From assembly GCF_001506075.1 (NCBI RefSeq), contig NZ_KQ947475.1, positions 2,264,390 to 2,328,389 on the forward strand: a stretch of 64,000 nucleotides of DNA, in the 5' to 3' direction. A model generated the notes under the pieces. The model did no database searches and had not been told where the DNA came from. It was given only the letters and a program-made list of their open reading frames with translations. The translations under genes were made by a program, and so were the position numbers. The stretch is from Vibrio sp. MEBiC08052 (lineage in GTDB: Bacteria; Pseudomonadota; Gammaproteobacteria; Enterobacterales; Vibrionaceae). How positions within the stretch are numbered: position 1 is the first letter of the stretch; each line of letters begins with the position of its first letter. This document shows, piece by piece, positions 43,878-51,185 of this stretch.

Positions 43878-44225
43878 ATGAAAAAGTTGTTACTTACTAT
43901 GGCGTTAATCTCACCATTTGCTAACGCTGAAGCGGTTTATACTGCTGCTCATATTGATTTTGTATTTGCCGGATACTCTGATGGAAGTATATCTTTTATA
44001 CCAACGGAGGGGACAACCAACCCCGCACATTGCAGCCAAACTCAATCCTATGCCATGCTTCCTCCCTCAGACACCAAAAGCGCGTTAAGTGTTTTACTTG
44101 CAGCAAAGCTAGCAAATAAGAAGGTATATTTCTCCGTTTTAGACAATGTTTGCCACTCTTTTCCACAAACAGATAACCCAGGTTCATTTCCTGTCATTCA
44201 ACGTATCGGTATTCGTGGAGACTAA
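43878..44225 (+). CDS. Small secreted protein of unknown function
   Basis: Protein of 115 residues with a typical signal peptide (MKKLLLTMALISPFANA, cleavage near 17). The mature part has two Cys (HCSQTQS and NVCHSF) that could form a disulfide and a VYFSVLDNVCHS segment. ATAGGAAAATTA precedes the ATG. The pattern of a small secreted two-Cys protein with a SALSVLLAAKLANKKVYF helix-strand core is common in vibrio accessory genes, but I cannot name the family. Confidence 0.8.
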   Translation: MKKLLLTMALISPFANAEAVYTAAHIDFVFAGYSDGSISFIPTEGTTNPAHCSQTQSYAMLPPSDTKSALSVLLAAKLANKKVYFSVLDNVCHSFPQTDNPGSFPVIQRIGIRGD

Positions 44226-44334
44226 TCTATAGTTGTAGGCCGATATCATCGATGAACCACTACACTAATAGCTTAATGGAGAAGTTTTATTCCAAGAAAA
44301 AAGGCTGACTTGACCATACTCTCAGCAGATATCT

Positions 44335-44369
44335 ATTTATAGTGATTAAAAAGATTAATCACTATAAAT
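44335..44369. repeat. 15-bp perfect AT-rich inverted repeat
   Basis: ATTTATAGTGATTAA at 44335-44349 is the exact reverse complement of 44355-44369, with a 5-nt loop. It lies 110 bp after the small secreted protein gene and 137 bp before the next gene. It could be a weak terminator (TCTCTCTTTTG follows) or a protein site. The rest of this 280-bp gap shows nothing else. Confidence 0.55.
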
Positions 44370-44505
44370 TCTCTCTTTTGGTGACTGACTGTTCAACTAG
44401 ATGTAATTTTATTTCCTTATTTCAAAAACCCGCAACATAGTAAAAACACTGAATTCGTTAAAGTCATCTCCTCTACTGCCGATATGTAAGCATCAGACGG
44501 AGAAA

Positions 44506-45030
44506 ATGATGCTACAGCAAACCACCGAAGTCCAACATACGCTGGATAAAGCAAGCCTGATCAACGAGCTGCAGTGTGGGCAGAACGTCAATCAGGCGAT
44601 TGCACAAAATCGACGCGCCGATTTTGCATTGCTGCTTGCCATGCTCTCCAACGATATGCGTGAAACCACGGCAACAGAAGTGATTGATCCCATTCATCAT
44701 ACCGATGGTGAATTGCGCAAACATTTTGCATTGGCATCCCCACAACCTTTACGTTCCGCCAAAGAGACCTATGCGTCCGGGGCTCAAATCGCTTTGCAAT
44801 TTCACCAAGGGGGGATACGTTCGGCAAAACTTCAGCATTATCTACGCCCGGATGCTTTGTCTTATTTCCCCGAGCATACCCATCAACTGGAAGAATCGGT
44901 TTATCACAACCTCTCCGGTCACCAGCGTCGCCAGTTGGAAGGTAAAACACCACCACAATCTTTAAACTACGAACTTTATAATCAATTAGTTACTAACCGG
45001 AGATTGTCCCAGATTCAAGCTCAGGCCTAA
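44506..45030 (+). CDS. Conserved-looking vibrio protein of unknown function
   Basis: Protein of 174 residues, soluble, with no signal peptide. GACGGAGAAA precedes ATGATG. It is His/Gln-rich (QQTTEVQHTLDK, HYLRPDALSYFPEHTHQLEE, NLSGHQRRQLEGKTPPQSLNYELYNQL) and looks helical. I cannot assign a family; normal codon use and good start signals argue that it is a real core gene of the grxD-mlaA neighbourhood. Confidence 0.8.
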   Translation: MMLQQTTEVQHTLDKASLINELQCGQNVNQAIAQNRRADFALLLAMLSNDMRETTATEVIDPIHHTDGELRKHFALASPQPLRSAKETYASGAQIALQFHQGGIRSAKLQHYLRPDALSYFPEHTHQLEESVYHNLSGHQRRQLEGKTPPQSLNYELYNQLVTNRRLSQIQAQA

Positions 45031-45197
45031 CTGTTTCTCTGCAATCACACAGTGCCCCCCGATGGTTGTGTGAATTACCCCCCAAAACAGCTCACATAAC
45101 GTAGCTTAAAATATATTCTTTGACCCTTTTCACATCCTTACCTGATGGGTTCAACCATGCTAATCAAACATGAATAACAATAACGAACCACAGGAAA

Positions 45198-45878
45198 ATG
45201 CCAGTCATGCATATCAAGGATTCAATTATTCTAATCACTTCATCAGCAACTATGTTGGGGAGTGCATTAGCTGAGCGCTTCGCTCAACTGGGTGCGAAAA
45301 TAGTCCTGACAGACACGCATCAACAAGAGCTGCTGACGACTTATACAAGAATCCGAGAGCTTTCAGCCAGTACCAGTTATTTCTTTCTGCCGGATTACAC
45401 ACCCGGTTCAATCGAAGCATTACTGAATTTTATTGCCGAGAAATATCATGAAGGTCCGGACATATTAGTGAATCACTGGCCCAATACTCCATTACCTTCA
45501 GTGACTGATGAACAACCTCTGGAGATGTTTACCAACAACCTGACGATTATGGCTTCGACGATTTTTTCATTTGGCCAGATGAGTGCTGAACGTATGAGAC
45601 GTGATAAAAAAGAAGGCGTCATCGTCAATATCATTTCGAATACCGATCAAGAGACGGTCAAAGGTTTTGAAAACTCGGCATCAATGGTCACTGGATTTAC
45701 CCAAAGCTGGGCAAAAGAACTCACACCATTCAATATACGGGTCGGAGCGGTTATCCCCGTTTTAGAAGCAGCCGATGGTGAATCACGACCGACACCGATG
45801 TTATTAGATGAACTGATTCGGAATACAGAATATATTGTAGAAAACGAGTATTTTAGTGGAAGAACCATGTCGGCTTGA
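45198..45878 (+). CDS. Degenerate short-chain dehydrogenase/reductase-like protein
   Basis: Protein of 226 residues with a Rossmann-type start (DSIILITSSATMLGSALAERFAQLGAKIVLTD) and SDR-like order, including ILVNHWPNTPLPS and GVIVNIISN. The nucleotide loop TGxxxGxG reads TSSATMLG, the NNAG-type motif reads NHWPN, and the catalytic YxxxK is missing (ENSASMVTGF at the expected place). It probably does not catalyse the normal oxidoreduction and may act as a binding or regulatory protein. AGGAAA directly precedes the ATG. The stop lies inside a stem-loop. Confidence 0.85.
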   Translation: MPVMHIKDSIILITSSATMLGSALAERFAQLGAKIVLTDTHQQELLTTYTRIRELSASTSYFFLPDYTPGSIEALLNFIAEKYHEGPDILVNHWPNTPLPSVTDEQPLEMFTNNLTIMASTIFSFGQMSAERMRRDKKEGVIVNIISNTDQETVKGFENSASMVTGFTQSWAKELTPFNIRVGAVIPVLEAADGESRPTPMLLDELIRNTEYIVENEYFSGRTMSA

Positions 45879-45890
45879 ATCAGCCGACAT
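45867..45890 (+). terminator. Stem-loop overlapping the SDR stop codon
   Basis: ATGTCGGCT at 45867-45875 pairs perfectly with AGCCGACAT at 45882-45890 around a 6-nt loop containing the TGA stop. No T tract follows. It lies between two convergent genes and may shield both RNA 3' ends. Confidence 0.45.
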
Positions 45891-45915
45891 CAGAATACAG
45901 ACCAGATTATCGTGT

Positions 45916-46671
45916 TTATTCACTCATATATTGATCAAACAACGCTTCCTGCTCTGGATCATAGGTCTCTTTTTTCTCAATTTCAGCTTTGAAATCCTGA
46001 TGCTGCAAGTAGATTTCTCGAGTCAATGCATAAGGATCAGGTGAGTTTTCCAATATTGACTCCTGACTTACCAACGCTGCTCGGTTTTCCATCCCCTCAA
46101 AAATAAATTTTGAAACGCTTCCCCAGATATTCAAGTAAGAGAGCGGAGCATAGGTCTCATCGACTAAATCAGTTGCAGTACGGGGTGTATAAGGTCCGAC
46201 AGCTGGCACCATCAGATAGGGGCCATTCCCAACACCGTAATGCCCGAGAGCATCCCCAAAACCTTTTTGATCGGCTTTGGTAATCCCGGCTTCAGATGCA
46301 ATATCAATTAAACCGAACAATCCGAAAGTTGTATTCAACCAGAAACGGTTAAAATGATCCAACGCTTGATGGCCATTGCCCATGAGCAAGTTATTCACCA
46401 TACTGGACGGTTCATCAAGATTTGAGAAAAAATTTGCGATAGCACGGCGAATCGGATTGGGTACATGATCCACATAAGCGAGAGAAACGGGTCGGATCAC
46501 ATAAGGATCAAGATAATCGTAATTCAGAGTCCAAAAACTGCGATTGACACCTTCAAGCGGATCATTTATCGATGTATTAGGATTCTGAGGGTTAGTGTGA
46601 TCCGTTGTGCTACATCCAACCAAAACCAATATAGTAAACCCTAGACAAAGCCGCTTGATACGGTCATTCAT
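45916..46671 (-). CDS. mlaA: MlaA (VacJ) outer-membrane lipoprotein of lipid transport
   Basis: Protein of 251 residues from an ATG at 46671 (GGAAAAAT upstream). Lipoprotein signal ending LVLVGC, then the VacJ domain: DPLEGVNRSFWTLNYDYLDPYVIRPVSLAYVDHVPNPIRRAIANFFSNLDEPSSMVNNLL and GNGPYLMVPAVGPYTPRTATD. MlaA removes phospholipids from the outer leaflet of the outer membrane and hands them to MlaC. The C-terminus is acidic. Confidence 0.95.
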   Translation of the reverse strand: MNDRIKRLCLGFTILVLVGCSTTDHTNPQNPNTSINDPLEGVNRSFWTLNYDYLDPYVIRPVSLAYVDHVPNPIRRAIANFFSNLDEPSSMVNNLLMGNGHQALDHFNRFWLNTTFGLFGLIDIASEAGITKADQKGFGDALGHYGVGNGPYLMVPAVGPYTPRTATDLVDETYAPLSYLNIWGSVSKFIFEGMENRAALVSQESILENSPDPYALTREIYLQHQDFKAEIEKKETYDPEQEALFDQYMSE

Positions 46672-47157
46672 TTTATTTTTCCGTTTTCTTTCTTGACTCA
46701 GATGCGAGCGGTCAATCCGGCAGAGCAATTGCGTCCTATGATCGACCACTCAAAACCCGCTAAGTATATTCATATTGTTTATCAATAACAACTTCAACCG
46801 ACTCTACAGGGTAGACAGATCAGTTTGTTGATAAAAAATCTTTCGAATGTTACTACATTACGCTCTGAATCAATTCGAACGATTTCGACAAATAATGCCC
46901 ACTGATTCAGCATATCTTCGAAGAAATTTAGCACACTTTTATCATCGAGACCGGAAAAGTTCACGATGAGAATACACTACAACAGCGAACAGCCTTGCTA
47001 CGCACAAATCGTGCGTCTCGCCTTCTTTGAGTTTATACCTGAGCAAAAAGAATAGAAAAAATTCGATAGATATCCATCTTTCAGACAGATTCTTATACTC
47101 GTCCGTATATTCTAAAAGCCATAAAAAAGGAAGTCTGTAAACGTCCTTCTTTATCAT
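46672..47157. other. Intergenic stretch between mlaA and the chemotaxis operon end
   Basis: No supported gene lies in these 486 bp. A 71-codon frame at 46942-47157 runs through the chemotaxis operon terminator and has no ribosome site. The left part should hold the mlaA promoter. Confidence 0.5.
47122..47149 (-). terminator. Probable terminator of the chemotaxis operon
   Basis: Read leftward, AAGGACGT...ACAGACTTCCTT forms a stem of about eight pairs with one mismatch, followed by six T (complement of A residues 47123-47128). It lies 9 bp after the DUF2802 gene stop. Confidence 0.6.
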
Positions 47158-47658
47158 TTATACACTTTTCTTTCTTGGAGCTACCTTCCGCTTGACAGAG
47201 CCATCTTCCGGACGAGCCTCCAACGGTGGCACTTTTTCCTCTCCAGAGAGTTTCTTCTGTAGTGAAAGCATCAGTTCTGCCTCAGCTTTAGGCAATTCAC
47301 ACTCTTCTATCAGTTCATTGATATCAGCGCCAAGCTGCACCATTTTAGAGGCTCGGGTGTAAAGTCGGGCATCACTGTCTTGCTGTTCCAACTCTTTAAT
47401 TCGCTCATCCTGATGCAGGATAATTTGCTCCTGCTCGGAGATTTTTTGCCCCAGCCCGACGACCACAGAACGCAGTTCAACAAGCTGTTTATTCGCCTTT
47501 TGCAGCGATTTATCTAATACTCTTGACTCCTGACGACGTATTTCAGACTGCTTTAAAATCAGGCGTCTTAAACGGTATATTGTCAGGAACAACAAGCAAA
47601 CAACAAAAATAGCTCCCCCGAGCAATACGGGAAAGCTCAATAAAATGTCACGATACAT
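47158..47658 (-). CDS. DUF2802 membrane-anchored coiled-coil protein, chemotaxis operon end
   Basis: Protein of 166 residues: one N-terminal TM (LLSFPVLLGGAIFVVCLLFLTIY), a coiled coil of about 70 residues (QKANKQLVELRSVVVGLGQKISEQEQIILHQDERIKELEQQ), and a short helix-turn-helix-like tail (GADINELIEECELPKAEAELMLSLQKK). This family is regularly the last gene of the vibrio che operon; function unknown, perhaps polar placement. Its start overlaps the cheW stop. Confidence 0.88.
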   Translation of the reverse strand: MYRDILLSFPVLLGGAIFVVCLLFLTIYRLRRLILKQSEIRRQESRVLDKSLQKANKQLVELRSVVVGLGQKISEQEQIILHQDERIKELEQQDSDARLYTRASKMVQLGADINELIEECELPKAEAELMLSLQKKLSGEEKVPPLEARPEDGSVKRKVAPRKKSV

Positions 47659-48152
47659 TATAAGTGAGCCACTTCATCCCACTCGTCATCATTCAAAAGC
47701 TTATTCAGATCAACCAGAATCAACAGCTTGCCTTCCCGATTGCTGACACCTTGAATGAATTTAGAGCTTTCATCTGTTCCGACACTTGGTGTGGTGTCAA
47801 TCTCAGAGGTTCGCAAATAAACGACTTCTGCAACACTATCAACCAAAATACCGATAACTTGACGTTCAGACTCAATCACAATAATCCGAGTATTGTCGGT
47901 CACTTCACCGTCGATCAAACCAAAACGAGAACGGGTATCAATAACCGTCACCACATTTCCCCGTAGGTTAATAATCCCCAGCACATAATCAGGTGCTCCG
48001 GGAACAGGGGCGATCTCAGTATAGCGAAGGACTTCCCGAACTTGCATCACATTAATGCCGTAAGTTTCTTCCTCTAACTGGAACGTCACCCACTGAAGCA
48101 CTTCATCATTAGACTTATCTTTTTTCACTTCTACTTCATTTGTATGAGACAT
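47658..48152 (-). CDS. cheW: Chemotaxis coupling protein CheW
   Basis: Protein of 164 residues forming one CheW domain: LQWVTFQLEEETYGINVMQVREVLRYTEIAPVPGAPDYVLGIINLRGNVVTVIDTR and VVYLRTSEIDTTPS. It links chemoreceptors to the kinase CheA in the polar array. It is encoded after parP in the usual vibrio order. Confidence 0.96.
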   Translation of the reverse strand: MSHTNEVEVKKDKSNDEVLQWVTFQLEEETYGINVMQVREVLRYTEIAPVPGAPDYVLGIINLRGNVVTVIDTRSRFGLIDGEVTDNTRIIVIESERQVIGILVDSVAEVVYLRTSEIDTTPSVGTDESSKFIQGVSNREGKLLILVDLNKLLNDDEWDEVAHL

Positions 48153-48199
48153 ACCTTATCCTCTCTAAGTCGAATCCGACACTAATGTTTTCGGTAAAT

Positions 48200-49270
48200 C
48201 TAATCATTATCGAGTGCTTTAACATCTAATCCGGCCTTTAACATGGCGGTTAATGCTTCAACATGAATCAAAGCACACATTTTCTCTTTTACCATTCCGG
48301 CAAGCCAAGGGCGTTTTCCAGCCCGTTCACGCCAACGAACCTTTTCAGGATTCAATGATTCGGTTCCTCTCAATTGATCACATGCGAGCCCCCAAGAACT
48401 GTCACCAAGCATCACGATATATTGATAGGATTCCTTATAATCATCATTTTTTAACTTTTCTGCCATCACCCAACGGGCTGTATCGACCACATCCAATTGC
48501 TGATCACGATTGGTCTGTAAGCCGAGATACCATCGGGGCCTACCAATTAAATGGCTAACTTTTTCAAGACGATGGATACCACCTAATTCATCCAACGGAA
48601 CAGCAAATAGAATTTCATTAACTTCAAAATACAACACCTGGAAATTTTCAGCCCGTTCGGTACTATGCCAGGTAATATCTCCAACCGTGCCACCAACCTG
48701 AGTCTGAGGTTCAGGCTGAGTGTCCGACTGCTGTTCAATATTTTCCTGAACATCTTCCACTTGAGTGGTCTGAACTATCATCTCAGGTTCAGGCTCAACA
48801 GTCAGAGGCTCACTGATAACTTCAGCTGTCGCAATCTCATCTCCCAATGCAATTTCAACATCAGATGGTACTGCAACTTCGATCACATCTTCAGATTGAA
48901 GGTCAATATCCCAGTCCTGTATCTCATCTGCTTCGACACGTACGTCTTGATGAGCAAAGATTTCCTGAGTATTTTTATCCAACAATGCTTCAATATCTTC
49001 AATTTCATCGACTGGATTTGATGACTCCAACTGATTCAAGAGTCGCTGCACATCCTCAAGATTCGGAAACAACGCTTCATCTTGATGAGTTTCAGATGGT
49101 TCAGTAACACTAACACGCTGTGCCTGTAATTGTGGTACAACTTCAGATTCTTGCGAAAGTTGTGCGTTTTTTTCTTGAACCAGCTCTAACTCCTCTGCTT
49201 CTTCATCTAACAAAGCAGCAAAGTAATCGTCTAGAGCCTGTTCACTCGATAACGCGACATCACGATTCAT
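48200..49270 (-). CDS. parP: ParP, CheW-domain protein for polar chemotaxis arrays
   Basis: Protein of 356 residues. The N-terminal 195 residues are acidic, rich in Glu, Gln and Val and low in complexity (EPEPEMIVQTTQVEDVQENIEQQ). The C-terminal part is a CheW-like array-integration domain (NFQVLYFEVNEILFAVPLDELGGIHRLEKVSHLIGRPRWYLGLQ). ParP binds CheA and ParC in vibrios and keeps the array at the pole. The gene overlaps parC by 11 bp and precedes cheW. Confidence 0.93.
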   Translation of the reverse strand: MNRDVALSSEQALDDYFAALLDEEAEELELVQEKNAQLSQESEVVPQLQAQRVSVTEPSETHQDEALFPNLEDVQRLLNQLESSNPVDEIEDIEALLDKNTQEIFAHQDVRVEADEIQDWDIDLQSEDVIEVAVPSDVEIALGDEIATAEVISEPLTVEPEPEMIVQTTQVEDVQENIEQQSDTQPEPQTQVGGTVGDITWHSTERAENFQVLYFEVNEILFAVPLDELGGIHRLEKVSHLIGRPRWYLGLQTNRDQQLDVVDTARWVMAEKLKNDDYKESYQYIVMLGDSSWGLACDQLRGTESLNPEKVRWRERAGKRPWLAGMVKEKMCALIHVEALTAMLKAGLDVKALDND

Positions 49271-50039
49271 TAATCGCCAACCTCTCTAAGTAGATAAGCA
49301 ATTGTTTGTATGCAAAGACCCCCCGACTACCTTCAGCAAAGTGAGACGCTGGCAAACGTTTCAGACTCGCATCTCTGAACTTAGTATCAATCGGCACGGC
49401 AGACGTCCAGACTTGATCCGGATAATCTTTCTTCAATTGGGTTAATGTCTGCAGAGAGGCTCTTGTTCTTTTGTCATACATGGTCGGAACAATCGTTACT
49501 TTAAACTCCCGGCTTCGTGACTTTTGCATGATACTAAGCGTCCGTACCATTCGTTCCAAGCCTTTCATCGCCAGAAATTCAGTCTGAACAGGAATCAAAA
49601 TTCGGTCGCTGGCCGCCAGAGCATTGACCATCATAACGCCCAAAATAGGTGGACAATCGATTAATACATAGTCGTATTGATGACGAAGCGCCAGCAATGC
49701 TTTTTTTAGAATCAGTCCCATCCCACTCCGGTTACCCATCACACGATCCAGCGTTGCCAGAGACATATGAGCCGGAATCAGATCCATACCTTCAATATCG
49801 GTCTCAATAATGAGAGGACGCACTGATTTTTCTTCCAAAGATGACAATTGGAATAGATCGAATAAGCTTGACTCAACATGATCAGAATCATAACCGAGAT
49901 AAGTCGTCAGTGAAGCGTGTGGGTCTGTATCCACCAGAAGCACCCGATGACCTTTTTTGCATAACAGACCAGCCAACGTAATGGTTGTCGTTGTTTTTCC
50001 CACTCCACCTTTTTGATTGGCAATACTCCAAACAATCAT
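49260..50039 (-). CDS. parC: ParC, ParA-like ATPase placing chemotaxis arrays at the pole
   Basis: Protein of 259 residues with the deviant Walker A of ParA proteins (NQKGGVGKTTTTITLAG), VLLVDTDPHASLTTYLG and YVLIDCPP. ParC recruits chemotaxis proteins to the old pole and helps their inheritance in V. cholerae and V. parahaemolyticus. The position between cheB and parP identifies it against the chromosomal ParA. Confidence 0.94.
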   Translation of the reverse strand: MIVWSIANQKGGVGKTTTTITLAGLLCKKGHRVLLVDTDPHASLTTYLGYDSDHVESSLFDLFQLSSLEEKSVRPLIIETDIEGMDLIPAHMSLATLDRVMGNRSGMGLILKKALLALRHQYDYVLIDCPPILGVMMVNALAASDRILIPVQTEFLAMKGLERMVRTLSIMQKSRSREFKVTIVPTMYDKRTRASLQTLTQLKKDYPDQVWTSAVPIDTKFRDASLKRLPASHFAEGSRGVFAYKQLLIYLERLAINES

Positions 50040-50048
50040 CGGTTTTCC

Positions 50049-51161
50049 TTATGCAAGACCCACTTCTACCAAAATACGCTCAGCGATACGTTCCAAAGGC
50101 AAACTTTCAGACGATATTCCCGCTTTAGCGACAGCCTGAGGCATACCATACACAACACAACTCTCTTCGTCTTGTGCCCAAATCGTTGCCCCAGCTTGCT
50201 TCAACATCCGGGCACCTTCCCGACCATCAGCCCCCATGCCGGTCAGTACGATAGAAAGAACTTTATCTGCGTAAATCTTTGATGCGGAACCAAACGTCAC
50301 ATCGACACAAGGTTTATAGTTCATGCGTTCACCGCCATCGAGAATACGAATTTTGGCAGTTCCCGGCCGACCTTCCACCATCATCTGTTTACCACCCGGA
50401 GCCAAGTAAGCAACCCCCGATCGTAAAACATCACCATCAGCCGCTTCTTTAACCGATATCTGACATAGAGAATCAAGGCGGCTGGCAAAAGCAGCAGTAA
50501 ATGTCGCTGGCATATGCTGGATCAACAAAATAGGATGGGGATAATTCGCGGGTAACTTCACCAGTATTTTTTGCAGAGCGACCGGGCCCCCGGTTGATGT
50601 TCCGATAGCAGTCAATTGATATCGTTTACCACTGGCTTTAAAACGAATCGGTACTGAGCTGACACCACCGCTCAAAGGGCGAGTCACTCGCCCTGTCTGA
50701 GTCGATGGTGAAACTGTGGTATTCGAACGTGAAGCAAGCGGAGAAACGCGACGAAGATAAGCTTTCTTCCGTGCAATCTCTAAAACACGCTGTTGCAATA
50801 ACGTTACCGCTTCATCACGGTTACGGGCAATGTCCTCAAATTTCTTGGGCAGAAAATCCATCGCGCCAGCATCGAGCGCATCCAGTGTTGCTTTTGCACC
50901 ATCATGAGTAAGGGAAGAGAACATCAATATTGGCGTCGGATTATCTGCCATTATTTCTCTCACAGCAGAGATACCGTCTAACACTGGCATCTCGACATCC
51001 ATCGTAATGACGTCTGGATTTAAGCTTTTTGCCTTTTCAACCGCCTCACGGCCATTGATTGCGACGTCAATAACTTCTAAACGCGATTCCGAGTTAATGA
51101 TTTCACTAACACGACGTCTGAAAAAACTGGAGTCATCAACCACTAAAACTCTTATCGCCAT
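50049..51161 (-). CDS. cheB: Chemotaxis methylesterase/response regulator CheB
   Basis: Protein of 370 residues: receiver domain ([30 protein letters not shown] with the phospho-Asp) followed by the methylesterase domain with Ser in [12 protein letters not shown], His in IQHMPATFT and Asp in [12 protein letters not shown]. It removes methyl groups from receptors and thereby resets signalling. It lies 24 bp after cheA. Confidence 0.96.
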   Translation of the reverse strand: MAIRVLVVDDSSFFRRRVSEIINSESRLEVIDVAINGREAVEKAKSLNPDVITMDVEMPVLDGISAVREIMADNPTPILMFSSLTHDGAKATLDALDAGAMDFLPKKFEDIARNRDEAVTLLQQRVLEIARKKAYLRRVSPLASRSNTTVSPSTQTGRVTRPLSGGVSSVPIRFKASGKRYQLTAIGTSTGGPVALQKILVKLPANYPHPILLIQHMPATFTAAFASRLDSLCQISVKEAADGDVLRSGVAYLAPGGKQMMVEGRPGTAKIRILDGGERMNYKPCVDVTFGSASKIYADKVLSIVLTGMGADGREGARMLKQAGATIWAQDEESCVVYGMPQAVAKAGISSESLPLERIAERILVEVGLA

Positions 51162-51185
51162 ATTTTCCCTTATTCAACCAATCAG

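Noticed and set aside
46942..47157. 71-codon leftward frame after the DUF2802 gene
   Set aside because: It has no ribosome site, starts right after the previous stop and reads through the terminator hairpin at 47122-47149.
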